NCBI GenBank assembly: GCA_002371375.1
Contig: DFIB01000192.1
Span: 1-9,962, forward strand
DNA from: Mageeibacillus sp. UBA3708
GTDB lineage: Bacteria; Bacillota; Clostridia; Saccharofermentanales; Saccharofermentanaceae
DNA: 9,962 nucleotides
Direction of reading: 5' to 3'
The position numbers and the translations under genes are program-made. Positions 1 through 6,122 of this stretch are shown piece by piece; positions within the stretch are counted from its first letter, which is position 1; each line of letters opens with the position of its first letter. The notes under the pieces are model-generated. The model was not told the origin of the DNA and made no database searches. It worked only from the letters and a program-made list of their open reading frames with translations.

Positions 1-503
1 TTTACGGGTACATTTCAAACCATCCGCCCTGAATGTCTGTAACTTCCGGCACCGGTGACCCGGATCTGCAGGAATATCGAGACACTACAGATCAGGCAGC
101 AGAATTTGCAGGCTTCAGCTTGTGCATCTAAATTGATTTACCGGAACACATCTGTTGCGCTCACAGACAACTCGCACCCCGGCACAGGCGAAGTAAAGAA
201 TTTTTCCGAAGATTCTTCGGAAAAAAACTGAGATTCTTCGGATTCAGCAAGAATCAGAAATCTTTCCGAAATTTCTTCGGAAGAAATGCCGTTTTCCTTC
301 GGAAACACTGTGAATGCAGACTTACACCTGGTGTGGCAGTACTCATACTCCACACTCTCCCCTATTCTATCCTGAATCCCTTCAGACGCATTTCCCTTTT
401 GGTCAGTCTGCCCTCCGTATATCCAATCTCATATGATATCCGGTCACCTGTCATTCCCGGCAGTTCTTCCTTCAGCGGGACGGTTCTTCTGTCACATCCA
501 CCT
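1..503. other. Gene-poor left end
   Basis: I see no convincing gene here. The first 14 bases match the 62-bp tandem repeat at the right end of the window. A cluster of TTCCGAA/TTCGGAA dyads lies at 201-304. A minus-strand frame ending at 362 has a short tail resembling the end of the RecQ-like protein (see findings). Another minus-strand frame, 138-353, opens with GTG and encodes a Ser/Glu-rich peptide, but its composition follows directly from the repeated TTCCGAA sequence, so I do not call it a gene. Confidence 0.5.
201..304. repeat. Cluster of TTCCGAA-N5-TTCGGAA dyads
   Basis: Two dyads with the same geometry, TTCCGAA-N5-TTCGGAA, lie at 204-222 and 264-282, exactly 60 bp apart. The first extends to a 10-bp stem (201-210 with 216-225, loop 211-215). 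Extra half sites TTCGGA(A) occur at 237-242 and 298-304, so rightward half sites begin at 216, 237, 276 and 298, spaced 21, 39 and 22 bp, near multiples of two helical turns. The 11-mer GATTCTTCGGA occurs at 211-221 and 232-242. This could be an operator or iteron cluster, or structured RNA; there is no clear U-tract to make it a terminator. Confidence 0.7.
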
Positions 504-932
504 TTATGCAATATACCAGCGTCCGTTGTCCAGCTTACGGAAACCGACACGAATCGTAAACGGAGAAGAGGTAATAGCTTTATCTGTTAAAAGTCCCTGC
601 TTATATAAAGTGATCACTACTTTACACATTGTATATCCGTCACTGGTATAGTTTTCCTGCTGTGCATATTCACATGCGTCCCAATTCACCTTGTCCAATG
701 AACTAAAATAGGATTTAGCTTTATCTGTAATTTGCTTAAGGATGTCACTATAGTGATTACTATCAATTCCTACATCCATAACATCTTCTATATAATCCAT
801 ATCCTGGTATCTCAAGGCATCGACGAGCATGACTGCGGCATTCTTGGCGCTGTTGGCACCCTTGGCACTTGCCTGTTCGGTAGTGACAGAAGTCTCCGTC
901 CATAACTGCAGCCCCCGAACAAAATGATGATC
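504..932 (-). pseudogene. 3' remnant of an unrecognised gene, no start codon
   Basis: The minus-strand frame is open from just after a stop at 933-935 to a stop at 504-506, about 142 codons. The first ATG is at 828-830 (108 codons to the stop). The residues upstream of it (TETSVTTEQASAKGANSAKN, then AAVMLVDALRYQD) look like continuing protein, but no ATG, GTG or TTG and no signal peptide precede them in frame. A neighbouring frame over about 907-950 reads a hydrophobic stretch ending in a lipobox-like GGCS, so a frameshift may have separated a lipoprotein-type N-terminus from this body. The end, GFRKLDNGRWYIA, has the alternating hydrophobic/aromatic look of an extracellular beta-sheet domain of the NTF2-like kind; this is an impression, not a family assignment. 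It lies just downstream of the RecQ-like gene on the same strand. Confidence 0.4.
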
Positions 933-982
933 TTATGAGATCTCTGCGCAAGATATACACCTAAATCTCAAGTATCTTTATA

Positions 983-3898
983 TCACTGTGCCGGATGAAA
1001 CGCAATATAACGTGAAGTACTGTCATCCTGCAATCTGCCGTTCCGGTATTCGATCTCATAAGATTTATCATCATTATCCGGAATGGCCGGTGCCGTTGTC
1101 TCCTCAACTGTAAAATACTTTTCTGTGTTTCTGTCACGGATCTGCTGAACTGTTAAAGTAAAGCCTGAGGGACGCCTTGACGGGTCAAGCTTCACGCTTT
1201 CGCTGTCAGGATCAAAATAATAACCGCTGATGATACCCAAATAACACATTCGTTCAAGGATGGTCTCAATGCTGTTGGAAGAATGGATCATATTGTTTAT
1301 CATTCTCTTCCTTACATATTTATCCATGGACCGCATGTCTCTGACGCCATCAAAGAGCCGTTCAAATATACTCTGTCCTGAGTCATCGTCTTCATACAAT
1401 CTGACTGTGGCGGAAAGGACATTCAGCCTCCTGGCGAACCTTTTGGCAGAAGGCAGCATACTGATCCTCCGAAGCAGATAATGTGTAAGTATCACATTCT
1501 CGAAAGTGTAGTCAGCCCGTTTGGGGATCATGACTCTCCCGGTATGATCGCCTGTACAATCATGTATTATCATATGATATCCGTTATGCTCAAATACAGT
1601 CTCCAGACACTGCAGTTCTTTGAGAAACCGATCCATGTTCAGAGCGAAGTCACGATTCCCCCTATTTCTGATCGTCAGTGCATTAGCATAGTATGCCTCA
1701 AGCCGCCCGGGGCACTTGCGGAGCAGCCGGTCTTCTCCCTCCATATTGAGATGGGTATTGGGGAAAACGTAGAACTGCAGAAGATCTTCCGCAAAACGAT
1801 ACAGCGCCGGAAAGACTTTACGTCTGCTTCGCTTTGTTCTGCGTGTCAGTCTGCCTTCGGTACGCGACAGAACAGGAACATTTATATCAACATCTTTCAA
1901 TATCGGATGGAAAACTCCTGACCTGGATGGTCCTGCAAGTTCCTTAAGCGGAAGAAAGGCTTCCCTGATCATGGAATAACCGTCGTAGGCTATCCCCTGT
2001 CTGTTTTGGAAGCAGGGATCGATCTCGATCACGGTATTCATCATCTTTCTTATGCTGTCATCGATCGCTCTTTTTTTATTGCCGGACAGGACTATATTAT
2101 GATTGCCCGTCAGGACAGCGAACACGTTCTTGGCACATACCGGTCTGTCGTAGAGCATCAGTGTATAAACTGCATCAGCGATCATCATATCAAAATAGGT
2201 TAGACTCACCGGTTCGTCCCGGCATGACAACTTGTATCTTACGCAGTTTACTTTTGCATCTGAACTTCCCTTACGGCTGACGGTAACTGCCTCGCTGCCA
2301 TTATATCCTGCTTCAAATATTCCCTTTCTGATGTTCTCAGCTATTATCGTACGGTTTACAAAAAGACACGGAGGCATGCTCAGTTCTTCCTCTGTCATAC
2401 TCTTCTCGATATCCTCCATCCTCCCGATGGCTGAACCGTATGACAGGGCTTCCTTTATGTCAGTCTTATTGAAATAATCATCGATAAACTGTGCCGGATC
2501 TTTGCTGAATACATAACTGCGCATCAGTCCGGATCTGGCAATATCATAAAACGTTCTGAGACCTTTTATACGGTTAAATGACGTATAGAACTCCGCCCGT
2601 CTTTTATCAAAGAGCCACGAATAGATAAGATAACAATGAGCCGTATTTCCGTCGCGACCGGCCCGTCCCGCTTCCTGGTAATAATCCTCTATACAGCGGG
2701 GGGTATTATAATGGACTACAAAACGTATATCCCTTTTGTCTATTCCCATGCCGAAAGCATTGGTAGCCACCATGATCTTTGCGTTCCCCTTCTCAAACGC
2801 CAGAAAACTCCTGTTCTTGTCCTTATTGGCCATGGGGCCTGTATACTTAACGACATTATCCTCCCCATATATCTGACTGAGATTGGTGTACACGATCTCA
2901 ATATTATCCAGTGTGCCGCAAAAGACCACACCGCATTCTCCTCTGTGTTTATCAAGTATATCCAGCAGATACCTTTTCTTATGTCTCCATTCAACATCCT
3001 GTGAGGAAAGATTTCTGAACTGACCGAACTCCTCCTCTGTCATTTGAGACAATCTCATTATTACAGAGTGTCTGTCAGGGGAATAATCTGCAAGTACGGG
3101 CAGCAGATAATACATATCATCGAGTATGTCCGGACTGCTGAAGAATGAGAGATCTCTCTCCCGATAATAACCTGCTATGTCCTGCCATGTCACATCTGTT
3201 CTCTGCCTGATGAAGACTAATTCTTTCCGGACAGTATCTACTGTATCTTTGCAAAGATCACCCTCAAGCTTTAATCCCAGAAGATCTTTCAGATCACGGC
3301 GGACGGCTTTTGTCGCAGTAGCGGTAAAAGCTCCGATCACCGGGCGCTTTGGCAATGATCGGATCACACGGGCTACCTCAAGATAACTGTGTCTGAAGTC
3401 GTGACCCCAAAGCGACATGCAGTGAGCCTCATCCAATATGAGAAGACTGACCGGAAGACGACGCAGCAGGACCATAAAATGACCGGAACTGAACCGTTCC
3501 GGAGTAACGTACAGGAATTTTATCTCTCCTGCAGCAGCTTTAATATAAGATTCTCTGCGGCTCCCCCAACCATACAGACTTATATCCTCGCTGCTTTCCT
3601 CATCACTGTCGTCCTTGCTGTATATACAGGCTGCAGGGATTCCTAACTTCTTAAGATTCTTCGTCTGATCCTGTATCAGGGCTGTCAGGGGTGAGATAAT
3701 TACAGTGACCCCGGGAGTTAACAGACCTGCAAGTTGAAAACAGATACTCTTCCCTCTTCCGGTCGGCATGACCGTAAGACAGTCCCTGCCAGAGAGCAGG
3801 TCCATTATAGGACCAACCTGCTCTTTGTGCAGCTTTTCCTTCCCGAAAAACCTCTTCAGTTCCCTGTTTAACTCTTCTTCCGACCAGTTGCGTTTCAT
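983..3898 (-). CDS. RecQ-family DNA helicase with large unknown C-terminal region
   Basis: This 971-residue protein is an ATP-dependent superfamily 2 DNA helicase, expected to unwind DNA 3' to 5' in repair or replication. The RecQ motifs appear in order: Q-motif glutamine near residue 27, Walker A MPTGRGKS at 44-51 (usual RecQ form GGGKS), SPLTALIQDQ near 69-78, DEAH at 156-159 followed by WGHDFR, FTATAT at 191-196, and motifs V/VI from ATNAFGMGIDKRDIR (378) to QEAGRAGRDG at 408-417. About 70 extra residues (roughly 235-305) separate motifs III and IV. The usual RecQ zinc-binding cysteine cluster after the core is not seen. About 530 residues after the core match nothing I recognise; E. coli RecQ is about 610 residues in all. 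The ATG is preceded by AAGGGG at 3904-3909. The family is certain, the specific role is not. Confidence 0.92.
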   Translation of the reverse strand: MKRNWSEEELNRELKRFFGKEKLHKEQVGPIMDLLSGRDCLTVMPTGRGKSICFQLAGLLTPGVTVIISPLTALIQDQTKNLKKLGIPAACIYSKDDSDEESSEDISLYGWGSRRESYIKAAAGEIKFLYVTPERFSSGHFMVLLRRLPVSLLILDEAHCMSLWGHDFRHSYLEVARVIRSLPKRPVIGAFTATATKAVRRDLKDLLGLKLEGDLCKDTVDTVRKELVFIRQRTDVTWQDIAGYYRERDLSFFSSPDILDDMYYLLPVLADYSPDRHSVIMRLSQMTEEEFGQFRNLSSQDVEWRHKKRYLLDILDKHRGECGVVFCGTLDNIEIVYTNLSQIYGEDNVVKYTGPMANKDKNRSFLAFEKGNAKIMVATNAFGMGIDKRDIRFVVHYNTPRCIEDYYQEAGRAGRDGNTAHCYLIYSWLFDKRRAEFYTSFNRIKGLRTFYDIARSGLMRSYVFSKDPAQFIDDYFNKTDIKEALSYGSAIGRMEDIEKSMTEEELSMPPCLFVNRTIIAENIRKGIFEAGYNGSEAVTVSRKGSSDAKVNCVRYKLSCRDEPVSLTYFDMMIADAVYTLMLYDRPVCAKNVFAVLTGNHNIVLSGNKKRAIDDSIRKMMNTVIEIDPCFQNRQGIAYDGYSMIREAFLPLKELAGPSRSGVFHPILKDVDINVPVLSRTEGRLTRRTKRSRRKVFPALYRFAEDLLQFYVFPNTHLNMEGEDRLLRKCPGRLEAYYANALTIRNRGNRDFALNMDRFLKELQCLETVFEHNGYHMIIHDCTGDHTGRVMIPKRADYTFENVILTHYLLRRISMLPSAKRFARRLNVLSATVRLYEDDDSGQSIFERLFDGVRDMRSMDKYVRKRMINNMIHSSNSIETILERMCYLGIISGYYFDPDSESVKLDPSRRPSGFTLTVQQIRDRNTEKYFTVEETTAPAIPDNDDKSYEIEYRNGRLQDDSTSRYIAFHPAQ

Positions 3899-3903
3899 AT
3901 TGT

Positions 3904-3909
3904 CCCCTT
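3904..3909 (-). promoter_or_regulatory. Ribosome binding site of the RecQ-like gene
   Basis: The minus strand reads AAGGGG five bases before the ATG at 3896-3898. This supports the chosen start. The spacing is short but workable. Confidence 0.6.
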
Positions 3910-3914
3910 ATAGA

Positions 3915-3943
3915 ATTAAAGCATTACAGAATAACTTTTGCAA
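3915..3943 (-). promoter_or_regulatory. Probable sigma-A promoter of the RecQ-like gene
   Basis: On the minus strand, TTGCAA (3938-3943) is followed after exactly 17 bases by TTTAAT (3915-3920, five of six matches to TATAAT). The start codon lies about 17 bases beyond the -10, so the 5' leader would be very short and barely include the ribosome binding site. A 10-bp sequence between the two boxes is repeated in inverted orientation upstream (see the inverted repeat at 3926-4001). Confidence 0.45.
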
Positions 3944-4001
3944 ATTTCCGGCTGAAATATACAGTTATATCTGCATTTACAAAAATGATATGTTATTCTG
4001 T
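3926..4001. repeat. Spaced 10-bp inverted repeat over the RecQ-like promoter
   Basis: ACAGAATAAC at 3926-3935 and its exact reverse complement GTTATTCTGT at 3992-4001 are separated by 56 bp. The first copy sits between the -35 and -10 boxes of the predicted promoter and the second lies upstream. This is the arrangement expected of paired operators for a repressor that occludes or loops the promoter. No candidate regulator gene is visible in the window. Confidence 0.5.
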
Positions 4002-4046
4002 TACTCTCCCGTTGCTGCGGAAACATTCCGCCGCAACGGGAGAGTA
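4002..4046. repeat. 20-bp near-perfect hairpin
   Basis: Arms 4002-4021 and 4027-4046 pair over 20 positions with a single mismatch around a 5-nt loop (AACAT). The stem is GC-rich in its middle (CTCCCGTTGC). No T-run follows on either strand, so it does not look like a standard intrinsic terminator. It is the first of five inverted repeats packed into 4002-4289. Confidence 0.8.
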
Positions 4047-4054
4047 GCTACAAT

Positions 4055-4110
4055 GGGGCAGCCATAAATTGATCTGCATGATCTGACTGCCCCGATATTA
4101 TAGGGGGGAT
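4055..4110 (+). repeat. Hairpin followed by G-rich Shine-Dalgarno-like tract
   Basis: GGGGCAG (4055-4061) pairs with CTGCCCC (4087-4093) around a 25-nt loop that contains two GATC-flanked TGCAT bases. Next comes ATATTATAGGGGGGA (4095-4109). The nearly identical ATATTAAAGGGGGGA recurs after a second hairpin at 4177-4190. The only downstream start, GTG at 4116, meets TAA at once. Together with the 4002-4046 hairpin this gives the order hairpin, hairpin, SD, repeated in the next feature. Confidence 0.5.
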
Positions 4111-4112
4111 AA

Positions 4113-4196
4113 TAAGTGTAACGGCACAAGCTCCGTTACACTTAGGTTTCTGCGTAATTGCTCAGGCAATTGCGCATATTAAAGGGGGGAGAAATG
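4113..4196 (+). ncRNA. Putative structured leader: two hairpins, SD, ATG
   Basis: The first hairpin is perfect over 12 bp (TAAGTGTAACGG at 4113-4124 with 4133-4144, 8-nt loop). After GGTTTC comes a second hairpin, TGCGTAATTGC (4151-4161) with GCAATTGCGCA (4166-4176), 11 bp with one G-T pair and loop TCAG. AAAGGGGGG (4181-4189) and ATG (4194) follow. The order stem, GGTTT-type linker, stem with TGC/AATT arms, SD, ATG matches the two leaders upstream of the 6404 operon. That it acts as RNA is inference; no gene of size follows it on this strand. Confidence 0.4.
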
Positions 4197-4238
4197 CATT
4201 TGAATGAAATAGCGTATAATCAATTATCGCCGAAATAA
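4194..4238 (+). CDS. Possible 14-codon mini-ORF behind a strong SD
   Basis: ATG at 4194 follows AAAGGGGGG with four bases between and opens MHLNEIAYNQLSPK before TAA. Its last codons run into the left arm of the 23-bp inverted repeat at 4217-4289. It could be a leader peptide, the relic of a displaced gene, or chance. The similarly placed mini-ORF at 6257 is only three codons long. I do not recognise the peptide. Confidence 0.2.
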   Translation: MHLNEIAYNQLSPK

Positions 4239-4289
4239 CATCTACGGGATATCTGTTCCACAGGGGGTTACTTCGTCGATAATTGATTA
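4217..4289. repeat. 23-bp imperfect inverted repeat
   Basis: The outer 13 bp (TAATCAATTATCG at 4217-4229 with CGATAATTGATTA at 4277-4289) are perfect. After one mismatch CGAA pairs with TTCG, and after another TAAC pairs with GTTA (4236-4239 with 4267-4270). The central 27 nt are unpaired. It lies 31 bp beyond the stop of the wall-binding protein gene and may contribute to transcript ending on the minus strand, but no good T-run follows. A recombination or protein-binding site is an alternative. Confidence 0.65.
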
Positions 4290-4320
4290 GATGAAATTGA
4301 ATAAAAATGCAAGTCAGAGA

Positions 4321-6009
4321 TCAGACAACATTTGCAGTTTTACTGGTATAATCCCAGTCCCTGGATGTCGGGAACTTGGAGCTTACGGTATCGAGAGTTA
4401 TGAAATATAATTCATAATCAACCGATCCCATACCGGTATAGTGCTGGAAATCGGGTACAGGCAGTGTTTTCATATTATACTGCAGGTTGCCTTCGCACCA
4501 TTCGATCATGATGTAGTCACCGATGGTCTCGCTAGATACACCATATTTGGCAAGGAGATCAGCTGAATGACGGGTGCCTGATACACGGTATGCGTCCATT
4601 GCTGCTGCCCACTTGCTGTAGTCACCGTTTGTTACAGTGTTGCCGTTCCAACCGTAGTATCCAATTGTCTGCTTGCCGCCATTAGCATAGCCGCCGACGA
4701 CGAATGAGCCGCTGATGTGGCTATCATAGTCGAAGGCGTTGAAAGCGGCGCTTGTTCCATATATCCAAGATGCTACATAGCCGGTATCGTCAAAGTCCTT
4801 GTAGGATATGCCGTTACCGTAGCCCTGCTGCCACCATGATCCTTTGTACATAGACGAGCTTGCGCTGTTTGCGCCGAACTTAGGGTCGTTCTTCATAGAC
4901 CAGTTCATGTTCTGATATGTGCTGTAGGAAATGGTGTTGCCATTGGAGCATACATATTTCAGGTTGTTAGTAGCAGTGTTGTTGAATTCTGTAGCGTTGG
5001 TAATCTTAACGTTCTTACTTGCATTGTACCAATAACCACCATGTCCATCAGGATCATACTTCGAAGAAGTAGAACCTGTAGGCGATGCCGTAGCTGTAGC
5101 AGTTGCCGTTGCGGTTGCAGTAGCGGTAGCTGTAGCAGTTGCCGTTGCGGTAGCTGTAGCAGTTGCCGATGCGGGAGCGGTGGCTGTCGCTGTAGGAACT
5201 GCAGGCCCGGATACATGCCCGGCATGATCCAGAATCATGCCGTCAACCACTGTATCATGGAGCATCATGCCCCTGTCATTGAAATAATACTTAACTCCGC
5301 TCACGGTCTTCCAGCCTGTCACTGCCGAACCGCTCTTCTCCATGTAATACCATTCTTCACCGTCCTGAACCCATCCGGTCTTCATAGCGCCGCCGGATGC
5401 GAAGAAATAGTATGTACCGTCAACCTTAACCGATCCTGTTGCCATAACGGCATTGCTCTTGAAATAATACCAGGTCTTCCCGCTCTGGAGCCACTTACTG
5501 ACATAAGCCGCTCCTGACTTCGTAAGATAATACCAGTATGAACCAACCTGAGCCCATCCCGTAGCCATCTCACCGCTGTCCTTGAAGACATAGTAATCGC
5601 CGTCGATCTTCATGGCGCCTGTTACCATTACACCATCAGGTGTGAAGTAGTACCACTTCTTGCTGATCTTCTGCCAGCCTGTCTTAATGGCACCGGATGA
5701 AGCAAAATAATACCAGTAATCCCCTATCTCCTGCCATCCTGTCATCATGATGCCCTTGGAGTCAAAGTAATAGACGGTTCCGTCCAGTTCGGCAAGACCC
5801 GTGATATTGGAACCTGCAGCATCCTTACAATACCATTTGCCTCCGCTCTTGACCCACTTAAACCCGCTGTATGCAGGAACAGGAGCAGTATCAAAACAAT
5901 CGATAGTCTGCGCCGTCTCAGTTCCGTATTCAACACGGTCGTCAGCAAGGTACATAAATGAAGAGAATCCGATTACGGCTGCAAGTGCAAGTGAAGTCAA
6001 TTTAAACAT
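4321..6009 (-). CDS. Secreted choline-binding-type protein with Ala-Thr linker and novel C-terminus
   Basis: This 562-residue protein is expected outside the cell, held non-covalently on the wall or teichoic acids. Residues 1 to about 22 form a signal peptide (K3, hydrophobic LTSLALAAVIG). About 49-265 hold roughly 11 repeats of about 20 residues of the choline-binding/CW_binding_1 type, such as TGWQEIGDYWYYFASSGAIK, with the paired aromatics and TGW that form the ligand sites. About 266-311 is a linker of Pro, Ala and Thr, mostly (AT)n. The last 250 residues, rich in Asn, Ser, Tyr and Gly, match no domain I know and are the likely effector or adhesin part. There is no LPXTG motif. The frame can be extended to a TTG at 6019-6021, but that TTG-GAG-G is the ribosome binding site, so the start is the ATG at 6007-6009. 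It lies divergent to the operon at 6404. Confidence 0.88.
   Translation of the reverse strand: MFKLTSLALAAVIGFSSFMYLADDRVEYGTETAQTIDCFDTAPVPAYSGFKWVKSGGKWYCKDAAGSNITGLAELDGTVYYFDSKGIMMTGWQEIGDYWYYFASSGAIKTGWQKISKKWYYFTPDGVMVTGAMKIDGDYYVFKDSGEMATGWAQVGSYWYYLTKSGAAYVSKWLQSGKTWYYFKSNAVMATGSVKVDGTYYFFASGGAMKTGWVQDGEEWYYMEKSGSAVTGWKTVSGVKYYFNDRGMMLHDTVVDGMILDHAGHVSGPAVPTATATAPASATATATATATATATATATATATATATASPTGSTSSKYDPDGHGGYWYNASKNVKITNATEFNNTATNNLKYVCSNGNTISYSTYQNMNWSMKNDPKFGANSASSSMYKGSWWQQGYGNGISYKDFDDTGYVASWIYGTSAAFNAFDYDSHISGSFVVGGYANGGKQTIGYYGWNGNTVTNGDYSKWAAAMDAYRVSGTRHSADLLAKYGVSSETIGDYIMIEWCEGNLQYNMKTLPVPDFQHYTGMGSVDYELYFITLDTVSSKFPTSRDWDYTSKTANVV
5091..5174 (-). repeat. 24-bp repeats encoding the Ala-Thr linker
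   Basis: TAGCTGTAGCAGTTGCCGTT plus four more bases occurs at 5091-5114 and 5127-5150, and with one change at 5151-5174, so copies are offset by 36 and 24 bp. All offsets are multiples of three, so gain or loss of copies would keep the frame and change only linker length between the wall-binding repeats and the C-terminal domain. Confidence 0.75.
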
Positions 6010-6014
6010 GATCG

Positions 6015-6019
6015 CCTCC
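6015..6019 (-). promoter_or_regulatory. Ribosome binding site that decides the wall-protein start
   Basis: GGAGG on the minus strand lies five bases before the ATG at 6007-6009. It overlaps the in-frame upstream TTG, which rules that TTG out as the likely start. Confidence 0.8.
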
Positions 6020-6047
6020 AAGATTATCAGAGAATATCTATCTTATT

Positions 6048-6075
6048 AGTATAACCACGGTAAAAAAATATGCAA
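6048..6075 (-). promoter_or_regulatory. Possible promoter of the wall-binding protein gene
   Basis: On the minus strand, TTGCAT (6070-6075) is followed after 16 bases by TATACT (6048-6053, five of six to consensus). The -35 is weak. It lies back to back with the plus-strand promoter candidate at 6081-6109, so the two genes may share control from this spacer. Confidence 0.35.
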
Positions 6076-6080
6076 TTCAA

Positions 6081-6109
6081 TTCAAACAACAACTATAAAT
6101 AAATATAAA
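6081..6109 (+). promoter_or_regulatory. Possible promoter of the plus-strand operon
   Basis: TTCAAA (6081-6086), 17 bases, then TATAAA (6104-6109, five of six to consensus), in a very AT-rich spacer. Transcription from here would produce both copies of the structured leader before the first gene at 6404. Confidence 0.35.
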
Positions 6110-6122
6110 AAAGAAAACAATT

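Noticed and set aside
201..225. Bidirectional terminator
   Set aside because: Its T-runs are part of the stem itself, and only three G-C pairs lie in the stem; the repeated dyad pattern fits a binding site better.
138..353. Minus-strand 71-codon frame rich in Ser and Glu
   Set aside because: Its composition is the direct translation of the TTCCGAA dyads, it starts with GTG after a poorly placed purine tract, and it shows no domain.
1481..1921. 146-codon plus-strand frame inside the helicase gene
   Set aside because: It lies antisense to a clear RecQ-family coding sequence and has no ribosome binding site or recognisable domain.
4002..4046. Intrinsic terminator
   Set aside because: The stem is strong, but no T-run follows on either strand, so I list it only as an inverted repeat.
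5041..5517. 158-codon plus-strand Cys/Arg-rich frame
   Set aside because: Its Cys/Arg/Ser repeats are the antisense reading of the Ala-Thr linker; it is a shadow of the wall-binding protein gene.
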